NCBI GenBank assembly: GCA_032622095.1
Contig: CP136061.1
Location: 14,463,287 to 14,527,286, forward strand
Origin: Siphonodentalium dalli
Taxonomy: Eukaryota > Mollusca > Scaphopoda > Gadilida > Siphonodentaliidae
Reading direction: 5' to 3'
DNA length: 64,000 nucleotides
In this document: positions 10,431-22,850 of the stretch, one piece after another
Numbering within the stretch: position 1 is the stretch's first letter
How the letters are laid out: each line of letters starts with the position of its first letter
The notes under the pieces: model-generated
The model's input: only the letters and a program-made list of their open reading frames with translations
Database searches by the model: none
What the model was told of the DNA's origin: nothing
Made by a program: the position numbers and the translations under genes

Positions 10431-11293
10431 TAACAGTAACCACACACTCTGTGATCATACACTAATGAATCTTCAAACGCGTTGGTCATGCGCCTGATTC
10501 GACAATCAATATAACAAACTAACAAACTAAAAAAAAGGAGATCAACAACAAAAACAAAAATAAACAAAGAAAACAGACGAACACAAGAGCCACAGGAACA
10601 AATATATTCCCTTTCTTCTGGAAAAGTCCGTTGGTGTGTTGATGTTCACGAAATACCATTCAAACGTTCCAACTCTTGGATATTTCCAACATGAACACCC
10701 CCATAAAGTAAAGTACTTTTACCAAAAGTAGAATAATATTTATGCTGATGCTGGCTGTTAAAAATAACATATTTCCCACCAATTACTTAAATAAACAAAC
10801 AATTAGTCCAGTTTCGACCTAATTGTGTCAGGCATGATGTTCCCAAGTTGACGTATTGACAAGTTTGACCCAACCCCTTCCCCTCCAAGTCAGCACGTCC
10901 CTGTTTTCTGTGTTCCTATTTGTTCCTTATTTCTTAGATCAGCGTCTTGTTGTTGATGTCGCTTGTTTCGTTTGTTGAATGGGATTGCCCCACTGACATG
11001 TTGTTGCTTCTTGTCGCTGTTCCACTATCAATGCATATGTGCCGCGCGTGGGCTGACGACATAACAAAGAATCGATATGCATATATCCTCGTGAAGTAGT
11101 TGACTCCATGCCTCTATACGCTGCGATTTATTCCTTATTTGCTTAACATGGTTTGGTGATTGGAGGGATGTAGGGCTATAATCTCGAGTTACTTCCTGAC
11201 GTTGCCTCCGGGCGGAAGGCCATCAAGTTATTAATTACAGGACCACGAACTTACGCCACTAATGTAATCTATAAACCCTCGCTTCAGACGGGC
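10431..11293. other. intronic sequence with dispersed-repeat fragment
   Basis: An A-rich stretch (10500-10600) is followed by unremarkable sequence. At 11208-11242 a segment with CCGGGCGGAAGGCCATCA and GTTATTAATTA matches 19874-19910, so a dispersed repeat contributes here. No coding signal. Confidence 0.45.
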
Positions 11294-14200
11294 AGTCGGA
11301 TAACTGCTATATGGAACTCATAGAGTGGATGATCTAGTCGGATAACTGCTATATGGAACTCATAGAGTTGATGATCTAGTCGGATAACTGCTATATGGAA
11401 CTCATAGATTAATTACCCAAGAAAAATGCCATAATTGTATGCGATGCGAAGAAAAATCGCTCACAAATTCACTTAAATCGTGAAAGTGTGGATGATCAAG
11501 TCGGATAACTGCTATATGGAACTCATAGAGTGGATGATCTAGTCGGATAACTGCTATCTGGAACTCATAGAGTGGATGATCTAGTCGGATAACTGCTATA
11601 TGGAACTCATAGAGTGGATGATCTAGTCGGATAACTGATATATGGAACTCATAGAGTGGATGATCTAGTCGGATAACTGCTATATGGAACTCATAGATTA
11701 ATTACCCAAGAAAAATGCCATAATTGTATGCGATGCGAAGAAAAATCGCTCACAAATTCACTTAAATCGTGAAAGTGTGAATGATCTAGTCGGATAACTG
11801 CTATATGGAACTCATAGCGTGGATGATCTAGTCGGATAACTGCTATCTGGAACTCATAGAGTGGATGATCTAGCCGGATAACTGCTATATGGAACTCATA
11901 GAGTGGATGATCTAGTCGGATAACAGCTATATCGAACTTATAGAGTGGATGATCTAGTCGAATAACTGCTATATGGAACTCATAGAGTGGATGATCTAGT
12001 CGGATAACTGCTATCTGGAACTCATAGAGTGGAATATCTAGTCGGATAACTGCTATCTGGAACACATAGAGTGGATGATCTAGTCGGATAACTGCTATCT
12101 GGAACTCATAGAGTGGATGATCTAGTCGATAGAGTGGATGATCTAGTCGGATAACTGCTATCTGGAACTCATAGAGTGGATGATCTAGTCGGATAACTGC
12201 TATATGGAACTCATAGAGTGGATGATCTAGTCGGATAACTGCTATATGGAACTCATAGAGTTGATGATCTAGTCGGATAACTGCTATATGGAACTCATAG
12301 AGTGGATGATCTAGTCGGATAACTGCTATATGGAACTCATAGAGTGGATGATCTAGTCGGATAACTGCTATATGGAACTCATAGACTGGATGATCTAGTC
12401 GGATAACTGCTATATGGAACTCATAGAGTGGATGATCTAGTCGGATAACTGCTATATGGAACTCATAGAGTGGATGATCTAGTCGGATAACTGCTGTATG
12501 GAACTCATAGAGTAGATGATCTAGTCGGATAACTGCTATCTGGAACTCATAGAGTGGATGATCTAGTCGGATAACTGCTATCTGGAACTCATAGAGTGGA
12601 TGATCTAGTCGGATAACTGCTATCTGGAACTCATAGAGTGGATGATCTAGTCGGATAACTGCTATCTGGAACTCATAGAGTGGATGATCTAGTCGGATAA
12701 CTGCTATATGGAACTCATAGAGTGGATGATCTAGTCGGATAACTACTTTATGGAACTCATAGAGTGGATGATCTAGTCGGATAACTGCTATATGGAACTC
12801 ATAGAGTGGATGATCTAGTCGGATAACTGCTATATGGAACTCATAGAGTGGATGATCTAGTCGGATAACTGATATATGGAACTCATAGAGTGGATGATCT
12901 AGTCGGATAACTGCTATATGGAACTCATAGAGTGGATGATCTAGTCGGATAACTGCTATATGGAACTCATAGAGTGGATGATCTAGTCGGATAACTGCTA
13001 TCTGGAACTCATAGAGTGGATGATCTAGTCGGATAACTGCTATATGGAACTCGTAGAGTGGATGATCTAGTCGGATAACTGCTATCTGGAACTCATAGAG
13101 TGGATGATCTAGTCGGATAACTGATATGAGGAACTCATAGAGTGGACGATCTAGTCGGATAACTGCTATATGGAACTCATATAGTGGATGATCTAGTCGG
13201 ATAACTGCTATCTGGAACTCATAGAGTGGATGATCTAGTCGGATAACTGCTATATGGAACTCATAGAGTGGATGATCTAGTCGGATAACTGCTATCTGGA
13301 ACTCATACAGTGGATGATCTAGTCGGATAACTGCTATCTGGAACTCATAGAGTGGATGATCTAGTCGGATAACTGCTATCTGGAACTCATAGAGTGGATG
13401 ATCTAGTCGGATAACTGCTATCTGGAACTCATAGAGTGGATGATCTAGTCGGATAACTGCTATCTGGAACTCATATAGTGGATGATCTAGTCGGATAACT
13501 GCTATCTGGAACTCATAGAGTGGATGATCTAGTCGGATAACTGCTATCTGGAACTCATAGAGTGGATGATCTAGTCGGATATCTGCTATCTGGAACTCAT
13601 AGAGTGGATGATCTAGTAGGATAACTGCTATCTGGAACTCATAGAGTGGATGATCTAGTCGGATAACTGCTATCTGGAACTCATAGAGTGGATGATCTAG
13701 TCGGATAACTGCTATATGGAACTCATAGAGTGGATGATCTAGTCGGATAACTGCTATATGGAACTCATAGAGTGGATGATCTAGTCGGATAACTGCTATA
13801 TGGAACTCATAGAGTGGATGATCTAGTCGGATAACTGCTATCTGGAACTCATAGAGTGGATGATCTAGTCGGATATCTGCTATCTGGAACTCATAGAGTG
13901 GATGATCTAGTCGGATAACTGCTATCTGGAACTCATAGAGTGGATGATCTAGTCGGATAACTGCTATCTGGAACTCATAGAGTGGATGATCTAGTCGGAT
14001 AACTGCTATCTGGAACTCATAGAGTGGATGATCTAGTCGGATAACTGCTATCTGGAACTCATAGAGTGGATGATCTAGTCGGATAACTGCTATATGGAAC
14101 TCATAGAGTGGATGATCTAGTCGGATAACTGCTATATGGAACTCATAGAGTGGATGATCTAGTCGGATAACTGATATATGGAACTCATAGAGTGGATGAT

Positions 14201-17200
14201 CTAGTCGGATAACTGCTATATGGAACTCGTAGAGTGGATGATCTAGTCGGATAACTGCTATCTGGAACTCATAGAGTGGATGATCTAGTCGGATAACTGA
14301 TATGAGGAACTCATAGAGTGGACGATCTAGTCGGATAACTGCTATATGGAACTCATATAGTGGATGATCTAGTCGGATAACTGCTATCTGGAACTCATAG
14401 AGTGGATGATCTAGTCGGATAACTGCTATATGGAACTCATAGAGTGGATGATCTAGTCGGATAACTGCTATCTGGAGCTCATACAGTGGATGATCTAGTC
14501 GGATAACTGCTATCTGGAACTCATAGAGTGGATGATCTAGTCGGATAACTGCTATCTGGAACTCATAGAGTGGATGATCTAGTCGGATAACTGCTATCTG
14601 GAACTCATAGAGTGGATGATCTAGTCGGATAACTGCTATCTGGAACTCATATAGTCGATGATCTAGTCGGATAACTGCTATCTGGAACTCATAGAGTGGA
14701 TGATCTAGTCGGATAACTGCTATCTGGAACTCATAGAGTGGATGATCTAGTCGGATATCTGCTATCTGGAACTCATAGAGTGGATGATCTAGTAGGATAA
14801 CTGCTATCTGGAACTCATAGAGTGGATGATCTAGTCGGATAACTGCTATATGGAACTCATAGAGTGGATGATCTAGTCGGATAACTGCTATATGGAACTC
14901 ATAGAGTGGATGATCTAGTCGGATAACTGCTATATGGAACTCATAGAGTGGATGATCTAGTCGGATAACTGCTATATGGAACTCATAGAGTGGATGATCT
15001 AGTCGGATAACTGCTATCTGGAACTCATAGAGTGGATGATCTAGTCGGATATCTGCTATCTGGAACTCATAGAGTGGATGATCTAGTCGGATAACTGCTA
15101 TCTGGAACTCATAGAGTGGATGATCTAGTCGGATAACTGCTATCTGGAACTCATAGAGTGGATGATCTAGTCGGATAACTGCTATCTGGAACTCATAGAG
15201 TGGATGATCTAGTCGGATAACTGCTATCTGGAACTCATAGAGTGGATGATCTAGTCGGATAACTGCTATATGGAACTCATAGAGTGGATGATCTAGTCGG
15301 ATAACTGCTATATGGAACTCATAGAGTGGATGATCTAGTCGGATAACTGATATGAGGAACTCATAGAGTGGACGATCTAGTCGGATAACTGCTATATGGA
15401 ACTCATAGAGTGGATGATCTAGTCGGATAACTGATATATGGAACTCATAGAGTGGATGATCTAGTCTGATAACTGCTATCTGGAACTCATAGAGTGGATG
15501 ATCTAGTCGGATAACTGCTATATGGAACTCATAGAGTGGATGATCTAGTCGGATAACTGCTATCTGGAACTCATAGAGTGGATGATCTAGTCGGATAACT
15601 GCTATCTGGAACTCATAGAGTGGATGATCTAGTCGGATAACTGCTATCTGGAACTCATAGAGTGGATGATCTAGTCGGATAACTGCTATCTGGAACTCAT
15701 AGAGTGGATGATCTAGTCGGATATCTGCTATCTGGAACTCATAGAGTGGATGATCTAGTCAGATAACTGCTATATGGAACTCATAGAGTGGATGATCTAG
15801 TCGGATAACTGCTATCTGGAACTCATAGAGTGGATGATCTAGTCGGATAACTGCTATCTGGAACTCATAGAGTGGATGATCTAGTCGGATAACTGCTATA
15901 TGGAACTCATAGAGTGGATGATCTAGTCGGATAACTGCTATCTGGAACTCATAGAGTGGATGATCTAGTCGGATAACTGCTATATGGAACTCATAGAGTG
16001 GATGATCTAGTCGGATAACTGCTATCTGGAACTCATATAACTGCTATCTGGAACTCATAGAGTGGATGATCTAGTCGGATAACTGCTATATGGAACTCAT
16101 AGAGTGGATGATCTAGTCGGATAACTGCTATCTGGAACTCATAGAGTGGATGATCTAGTCGGATAACTGCTATATGAAACTCATAGAGTGGATGATCTAG
16201 TCGGATAACTGCTATATGGAACTCATAGAGTGGATGATCTAGTCGGATAACTGATATGAGGAACTCATAGAGTGGACGATCTAGTCGGATAACTGCTATA
16301 TGGAACTCATAGAGTGGATGATCTAGTCGGATAACTGCTATATGGAACTCATAGAGTGGATGATCTAGTCTGATAACTGCTATCTGGAACTCATAGAGTG
16401 GATGATCTAGTCGGATAACTGCTATATGGAACTCATAGAGTGGATGATCTAGTCGGATAACTGCTATCTGGAACTCATAGAGTGGATGATCTAGTCGGAT
16501 AACTGCTATCTGGAACTCATAGAGTGGATGATCTAGTCGGATAACTGCTATCTGGAACTCATAGAGTGGATGATCTAGTCGGATAACTGCTATCTGGAAC
16601 TCATAGAGTGGATGATCTAGTCGGATATCTGCTATCTGGAACTCATAGAGTGGATGATCTAGTCCGATAACTGATATATGGAACTCATAGAGTGGATGAT
16701 CTAGTCGGATAACTGCTATCTGGAACTCATAGAGTGGATGATCTAGTCGGATAACTGCTATATGGAACTCATAGAGTGGATGATCTAGTCGGATAACTGC
16801 TATATGGAACTCATAGAGTGGATGATCTAGTCGGATAACTGCTATATGGAACTCATAGAGTGGATGATCTAGTCGGATAACTGATATATGGAACTCATAG
16901 AGTGGATGATCTAGTCGGATAACTGCTATATGGAACTCATAGAGTGGATGATCTAGTCGGATAACTGCTATCTGGAACTCATAGAGTTGATGATCTAGCC
17001 GGATAACTGCTATCTGGAACTCATAGAGTGGATGATCTAGTCGGATAACTGCTATCTGGAACTCATAGAGTGGATGATCTAGTCGGATAACTGCTTTCTG
17101 GAACTCATAGAGTGGATGATCTAGTCGGATAACTGATATATGGAACTCATAGAGTGGATGATCTAGTCGGATAACTGCTATATGGAACTCGTAGAATGGA

Positions 17201-17207
17201 TGATCTA
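11294..17207. repeat. 42-bp satellite array, ~5.9 kb
   Basis: Roughly 135 copies of CTAGTCGGATAACTGCTATA / TGGAACTCATAGAGTGGATGAT, with a main variant TATCTGG for TATATGG. Near the left edge two identical ~83-bp non-satellite segments (11406-11490 and 11694-11778, containing ATTACCCAAGAAAAATGCC) interrupt it. Rare variants recur at multiples of 42 bp, which shows higher-order duplication. The minus strand is open in one frame as a 14-residue periodic peptide; this is a periodicity effect. Confidence 0.97.
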
Positions 17208-17280
17208 CTTGTTGCAGAAGTGATTGTACTATTTATGTTCATTTTAGGAACATCCATTAAATGGTTGAGGAGTTTTTCAA

Positions 17281-17644
17281 AGTTGATGTTCAACATATGA
17301 GCACAATCCATAGCTATTTCCCTTGTAAATTTCAGTTATAAATTTGAGTTTTCACCGATTTCTGATTTGTGAATGTGCATTGTGAATTTCCACAGATCAT
17401 TAACCATTTACCCAACAGAAGGGCCCTATGCCAATGCATTCTCTTATATATGCGAGTCGACCAGTTGATGTTCAACATATGAGCACAATCCATAGCTATT
17501 TCCCTTGTAAATTTCAGTTATAAATTTGAGTTTTCACCGATTTCTGATTTGTGAATGTGCATTGTGAATTTCCACAGATCATTAACCATTTACCCAACAG
17601 AAGGGCCCTGTGCCAATGCATTCTCTTATATATGCGAGTCGACC
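17281..17644. repeat. 182-bp tandem duplication ending in a half hairpin
   Basis: 17281-17462 and 17463-17644 are near-identical. Each ends at the centre of the MITE hairpin (TGCGAGTCGACC). The duplication breakpoint is therefore the loop of the palindrome, so the first copy has only half a hairpin. Confidence 0.9.
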
Positions 17645-17957
17645 ATAGGTCGCCTCGCATATATAAGAGAATGCATTGTTTAACACATTAAAAATTGTAA
17701 AATTGTTAAAGAATGTAAGAAAAAATGGTAAAAAGTGTTAAAAAAAGATTTTGTTTAGGCCAATGCATTCTCTTATATATGCGAGGTGACCTATGGTCGA
17801 CTCGCATATATAAGAGAATGCATTGGCACAGGGTATAACTGTAACCATCACAATGTGGTCAAGGAGCCGGTTCCAATGATATCCATATTTGTATGGTTCT
17901 ATTGAGACAGACCGAAGATAATTTAGGCTGTTGAAGCTTTATTTGGCCGGTTTATCC
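17582..17957. mobile_element. second copy of the TTAA hairpin MITE, right end decayed
   Basis: Begins TTAACCATTTACCCAACAG, then hairpins at 17612-17678 and 17759-17827 and the same ~130-bp right arm as 10259-10390 (ATAACTGTAACCATCACAAT and onward). Homology stops near 17950, before the expected GGGTTAA end, so the right terminus is lost. Confidence 0.8.
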
Positions 17958-18181
17958 CATGATCCCATCTCACATATATTGGTATCTATTATATATATTT
18001 ATCACATAATTTGGCCATAAAAGCAGTTTCATAATTATCGGTAATAGACACGTTTAATATCAGCGCGTGCGTTGACGTCACGGCGTTCTTCAAATAACTT
18101 GCGATCGCTGTTGTTTATGATTGTTGTTTTCGATGAATATTTTGCGTTGCTTCGGGTTTATTTGATCATGTGATAAAAGGT

Positions 18182-18322
18182 ATCTCACTCTCGTCCTATT
18201 GTATACGTAATTTATCAACCTCGTCCTCTAAATTCTATTTGAGCCTCGGTAAACCTCGGCTCAAATCGAATTTAGTGAACTCGGTTGATAAATTCCGTAT
18301 AAAATAGAAACTCATGTGAGAT
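18182..18322. mobile_element. foldback element, ~140 bp
   Basis: Imperfect palindrome from ATCTCACTCTCG to ATGTGAGATC. The inner arms CTAAATTCTATTTGAGCC / GGCTCAAATCGAATTTAG are centred near 18255. Resembles a foldback MITE; no transposase or clear target duplication. Confidence 0.6.
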
Positions 18323-18449
18323 CCTCTATATATATCTTTATTTCTGACAATTATGTCCACATTAGTTGTTTACATAAACTAAGGTATATACAACATGTCA
18401 ATTATAGTGTACACATGGCATATTTCTGCAAACATTTGCTACATTGGAC

Positions 18450-18941
18450 TTAAATATACAATAATGCGTTCCAATATTTTAATAGTTCTGAAGTGTATAA
18501 TATATCTGACCTCATTATTGCAGATAAAACACAGTTATTCGACTTGCTCACTCTTTCACGAAAACCATACACAAACTTCTCAACATTGGCATCGGCAACA
18601 CTCTTATCATATACGAACATACCACTTGCACTACATCTTCTGTCATAACCCATACAAAGCCTATATGCATTATTGTACCACACATTGAGCTTATTTAAAG
18701 TAGTTTTCTTGACATTAGACCACACCTGGCAACAGTACAAAGGGGAAATATATCTCTGAAAAAGAAACGATTTAGAAAATTTTCTCAACAATAGATTAGC
18801 TCTGAGACAAATGTCCCGATATTGACTTTGTATATCCCCATCGTCAGATAGATCGTCGTGAATAACGTGTTCCAGGAAATTGGTACTAGCAACGAACGTA
18901 AGATCGTTACCATTGAGATAAAGTTTTGGATTAAGTTTCAA
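18450..18941 (-). pseudogene. LINE reverse-transcriptase ORF fragment (C-terminal part)
   Basis: A 163-codon open frame on the minus strand resembles the region after the reverse-transcriptase palm in non-LTR retrotransposons. It has the characteristic order: FLEHVIHDDLSDDGDI (the 'Y/FLG..I...L.DD.DI' element), LRANLLLRKFSK, a SPLYCCQVWSN segment (a 'YCSQLW'-type motif), and KLNVWYNNAYRLCMGYDRR. A complete ORF2 would be around 900-1000 residues with an FADD-type catalytic motif and usually an endonuclease domain; none is found upstream. This is a 5'-truncated relic in antisense orientation to the host gene's exons. It is not expected to be functional. Confidence 0.75.
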
Positions 18942-19362
18942 ACCGACTTGGGTTCGAGACTTGATTGATCACGTAAATTCCTGGCCCTGAATTGTGATAT
19001 TAAGTTAGCTTATTCGGTGGCCCTTGTAACAAATACGCATATCTATATTAATCTGGCTATGGGATATGTGCGTCGTACATTATCCCATCGAACAATTTGG
19101 AATTATATAAGTATGTAAAGTTTCAGTAAATATAAAGGTTTCGTAAAACAAACGGATGGAATTACGGCTACGTCTAGGGTTCCACGTCATCAAATTGTGC
19201 TCACCTTCTTACTGTAGCTATGATGTCATATCGGTACAATGGTTACCGTATTAAATTCGTCGGTGTGTACCAAACAACGTCATTTAAAAGATTTATGATA
19301 CAGGCACTTAGTTTGTGTAATCATACGACCATCACTGCTCAAGCCTCGGGTAACGAGATTAA
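18942..19362. other. intronic sequence, no feature recognised
   Basis: Sequence between the LINE fragment and the next tandem array. No further reverse-transcriptase motif or exon signal seen. Confidence 0.4.
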
Positions 19363-19690
19363 ATTGGTAGATTTGATTGGATAGGAGGTTACTGTACGCT
19401 TCGATTTGATTGGATAGGAGGTTACTGTACGCTTCGTATTGGTCGATTTGATTGGATAGGAGGTTACTGTACGCTTCGTATTGGTCGATTTGATTGGATA
19501 GGAGGTTAATGTACGCTTCGTATTGGTCGATTTGATTGGATAGGAGGTTACTGTACGCTTCGTATTGGTCGATTTGATTGGATAGGAGGTTACTGTACGC
19601 TTCGTATTGGTCGATTTGATTGGATGGGAGGTTACTGTACGCTTCGTATTGGTCGATTTGATTGGATAGGAGGTTACTGTACGCTTCGTG
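19363..19690. repeat. second 42-bp tandem repeat, ~7.5 units
   Basis: Units of TTGATTGGATAGGAGGTTAC followed by TGTACGCTTCGTATTGGTCGAT. The minus-strand frame is open as a TKRTVTSYPIKSTN repeat and joins a 30-residue non-repetitive start. I consider this a periodicity artefact on a dispersed repeat rather than a gene. Unrelated in sequence to the 11-17 kb satellite despite the equal period. Confidence 0.93.
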
Positions 19691-20051
19691 CTTATATCTG
19701 GTGTTCGTGCAATGCGGAAATCGAAATGCGCACGTTTATGCGCCCTTAATATTTCCTCCAGATCGCTGGCGCGCACAAAATTATCCACCAGTTTGTTTCA
19801 ATCGATACCAATTTTTGCGAGAAAAACTGTATTGCTCGCAGCTCGTATCTACGAGTTGAAGCGGCCATTTGTTATTCCGGGCGGAAGGCCATCATGTTAT
19901 TAATTAGGAGAGTATGTTAGCTTATTCGATCTATATTTCGCCTTCGGAACCATCGTATGTTCATGCTACAGTACGTAAACCGTGTGCAATAAGCAAGACT
20001 CTCAACACGTTGGCAATTTTGTTCTGGGAGGGTGTTCCGCGGTGACCAATT
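19691..20051. other. dispersed-repeat-derived sequence
   Basis: Contains the CCGGGCGGAAGGCCATCA segment (19874 onward) shared with 11208-11242. Its right part (~19955-20050) resembles ~31840-31885 upstream of a related single-copy 56-bp unit. No supported gene. Confidence 0.45.
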
Positions 20052-20505
20052 CAACACCGAAAGCTTGGGTGTCGAGAATTAGGGATTGTTGTGGTGTAGT
20101 CAGCATGGAACACCGATCGCTTGGGTGTCGAGCATTAGGGATTGTTGTTGTGTAATCAGCATGGAACACCGAACGCTTGGGTGTCGAGAATTAGGGATTG
20201 TTGTGGTGTAATCAGCATGGAACACCGAAAGCTTGAGTGTCGAGAATTAGGGATTGTTGTGGTGTAATCAGCATGGAACACCGAACGCTTGGGTGTCGAG
20301 AATTAGGGATTGTTGTTGTGTAATCAGCATGGAACACCGAACGCTTGGGTGTCGAGAATTAGGGATTATTGTGGTGTAATCAGCATGGAACACCGAAAGG
20401 TTGGGTGTCGAGAATTAGGGATTGTTGTGGTGTAATCAGCATGGAACAACGAGAGCTTGGGTGTCGAGAATTAGGGATTGTTGTGGTGTAATCAGCATGG
20501 TGGTG
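20052..20505. repeat. 56-bp tandem repeat, ~8 units
   Basis: Units of AACACCGAACGCTTGGGTGT, CGAGAATTAGGGATTG and TTGTGGTGTAATCAGCATGG. A diverged single copy with homologous flanks lies at ~31885-31970. The array therefore grew from one segment of a larger dispersed repeat. Confidence 0.93.
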
Positions 20506-20574
20506 ACCGTTTTACTCAAACCTCATTCAAATCACTGCACGGATGTTGTTGTGTTGTTTTATATCGAATGTATG

Positions 20575-20646
20575 TCTCTCTCACTCACGCACTCTCTCTC
20601 TGCACGCCTATCTCTCTTTCCCTCTCTCTCTCTCTCTTTCTCACCC
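20575..20646. repeat. CT-rich microsatellite
   Basis: Interrupted (CT)n/(TCTCTC)n stretch with CACGC and CCC interruptions. Explains the Arg/Glu-rich and Leu/Ser-rich open frames around it. Confidence 0.9.
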
Positions 20647-21400
20647 TCAACCTTAACTCCAGTATTACAATGTTATACCCATATCTTAATCCTAAACATG
20701 TAAATACATTCCAATCAAACAAGACTATATATCCCGTCTGCTTTACTTCAAGTGATATTTCTGTCACTTGAGGTAACATTTGTTCCACGAGGAGAGGACT
20801 TTAAAAAAACATTTTCTTGTTGTGCAATCCTCTTCTTAAATCTCTATGTATCTACATGTGTATTGTGTTTGTGTGGTATGTTTGATTTTTGAACTAAATA
20901 TTGTTTACACCAAATCACTGTCAATACTGGTGATAGTGGGGTGATCACGGTGTTTACTGTTGTGCTTATCGCACACTCTTTACATATTGTATGGTGTAGT
21001 AATGTATGTGATATAATGGTCGTACTTCTCCCATGTAGGAAGTTGAATTAGTAGAGTTTCAGAACAGCAACAAATATTGTTTGTAATCGCGCCAATATGA
21101 GATTGGCGCAATAGGAGATTGACGCATGGGGTTAGTTATGGAATTGTTCTATCAGTTGTGACACGCACCAATATTCTCGTTTATTATACCTCATACTGAT
21201 TGGTCGATAACGAAAATGGACATAAATAATTATCCTACATGACGATCTTCTATCACGTAAATACAAAACAGTTATGTCGTGATTTCAGTTAAAAATAGGC
21301 ATGCACTGTATATGATTTCTCTTGTATGCTCTGTAAACACGCCCATTAGTATGTCTTTAATCAACTTCATTGATATGGATGAATAAACAAACTGTAAGAT
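20647..21400. other. intronic sequence, no feature recognised
   Basis: Unremarkable sequence; a short direct repeat (ATTGGCGCA / ATTGACGCA) near 21112-21126 is the only local structure noticed. No exon or transposon end seen. Confidence 0.4.
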
Positions 21401-21650
21401 ATAATTACAAAAAAAATTAATTACAATTTTTTTTCTAAAAATTGCTAAAGAATGTAAGACAAAATTAAAAAGAAAAAGATAATAAATATTAAAGAATGTA
21501 AGAAAAATTGATACAAAATTATAAAAAAAATGTTAGGCCATTGCATTCTATTATTTTTGCGAGGCGACCTATGGTAGACTCACATATATCAGATAATGCA
21601 TTGACACATGGTCTTTTATGTTGCGCCAGCTCCCGTCGTGAAAGGGTTAA
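21401..21650. mobile_element. decayed TTAA hairpin MITE, right part
   Basis: AT-rich body with repeated AAAGAATGTAAGA motifs, a degenerate hairpin (21536-21605) and a right end GTGAAAGGGTTAA at 21638-21650, matching the ends of the 10024 and 44290 elements. The left end was not found. Confidence 0.6.
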
Positions 21651-22134
21651 TAGGTGCACTTGTTTTTACCCGTACGATAGTCGTGATCAGCAATGGTCAT
21701 GTCTAGTCTGTTTATTGATTTGGTGCAACACAGGGTCAGAATCTGGATAAAGCTAAACTAAAATAAAAAGGACAAATAAACTGTTGATAGGGGACATTCC
21801 TGTCTGATTTATGACTCCCTGTGATACGACATGTTGACATTCCGTGTGCTTCGTGGTTACCGGTTAGGCGAAGTGGATGGCGTAGGGAATTGCGAGAGTG
21901 GGCGGCATACTCTCCACGTCGAGTAATTGGCAGAGTACGCATGACAGGACCGATCGTAACGTGGGTAATATGAAGCGCCCTCCATTTGGGGAATACAATA
22001 GAATACTAGCGCTGATTGCCAAAATATTCTTACCGTTATCTGTTTTTGTTTACATATAATATATTACATTCCTCCTCTATAAATCCCAACAAAACAGTCC
22101 ACATGGCACATACGTTAAAGTGTTGTTAGACAGC
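21651..22134. other. intronic sequence, no feature recognised
   Basis: No repeat, transposon end or splice-flanked coding frame recognised. Confidence 0.4.
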
Positions 22135-22368
22135 TTAACCCTTGCTGTACTGGAACATCATTTATTAATAATTGTTCAGATTATAAGTTCAACAAACGAC
22201 CACCTTATTATTTAAACTTTTCCCTCAATAAATATGGCTCCTTCTACAGTTGTATGTGTACGTTGTCTGCTTGCATTACCTTAACATCCCTCCAAAGTCA
22301 ATAATAAACAATTCCGATGTACACTTGTTAACTGACTGGGAAGATCCATGGTGTTTTCAAAAGGTTAA
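22135..22368. mobile_element. MITE family B, copy 1
   Basis: Begins TTAACCCTTGCTGTACTGG and ends near AAGGTTAA. Internal landmarks shared with the other copies: TTGTTCAGATTATAAG, TTCAACAAACGAC, CTCAATAAATATGGCTCC, and CTGACTGGGA near the right end. Four diverged copies occur in the window. Confidence 0.6.
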
Positions 22369-22556
22369 ATTATGCCAGATGTCATTTTTATATATATATA
22401 TTTTTACATTCTTTAACAGTTATAAAAACATATATAATTTGTTAAAAATGGAACAGTGCATTGCTAACTGTCGTCTGCTTGGGTTTGTTACCAGCCATAA
22501 TGCTAAGGTCATGGACATGTAATCATTTCTATACTAATTCGATTATCCCAGTCAGT
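22369..22556. mobile_element. AT-rich body fragment plus inverted end of MITE family B
   Basis: 22383-22450 matches the AT-rich hairpin-MITE body (ATTCTTTAACA). 22523-22551 (TTTCTATACTAATTCGATTATCCCAG) is the inverse of the family B right end, so this may be a rearranged or nested copy. Confidence 0.45.
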
Positions 22557-22850
22557 TTAAAGTGATGTGAAACATTCCGATAGGGTGATCAAATAGAAAT
22601 GAAGAATAATCTTGCTAAAAATAGTTATTTAAAACAAATATTATATCGTTATTGACATGACACACCATCATTCTTATACATTAATTAAATGTACCCACTC
22701 TCGATGGCGAAATCGTTTTCGTTACCTTGTCGCCGGTAGTTGCGTCCCGAATCGAGAAGTAAATATTTACAATGGAGCGCAGTTCAGAAGATGTTTTATA
22801 TGGAGTGTAACGGTCGATTTGCTTGTGTTTTATGGTTTATGGCAATTATG
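22557..22850. repeat. dispersed repeat family C, copy 1
   Basis: Matches 23868-24080 and 38548-38890. Shared landmarks: AAAGTGATGTGAAACA, CTCTCGATGGCGAAAT, GTCGCCGG, CCCGAATCGAG, GGTCGATTTGCTT. CTCTCGATGGCGA and CCGAATCGAG form short inverted repeats in each copy. Probably a non-autonomous transposon; ends not defined. Confidence 0.7.

Noticed and set aside
11691-17207. Long minus-strand open frame in the 42-bp satellite (14-residue repeat)
   Set aside because: 42 is a multiple of three, so an open frame in one unit stays open in all. No start codon in that frame over most of the array and no non-repeat coding flank.
19339-19788. 149-residue minus-strand frame with TKRTVTSYPIKSTN repeats
   Set aside because: Mostly the 42-bp tandem repeat. 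The unique start overlaps a dispersed repeat also seen at 11.2 kb. No recognised domain.
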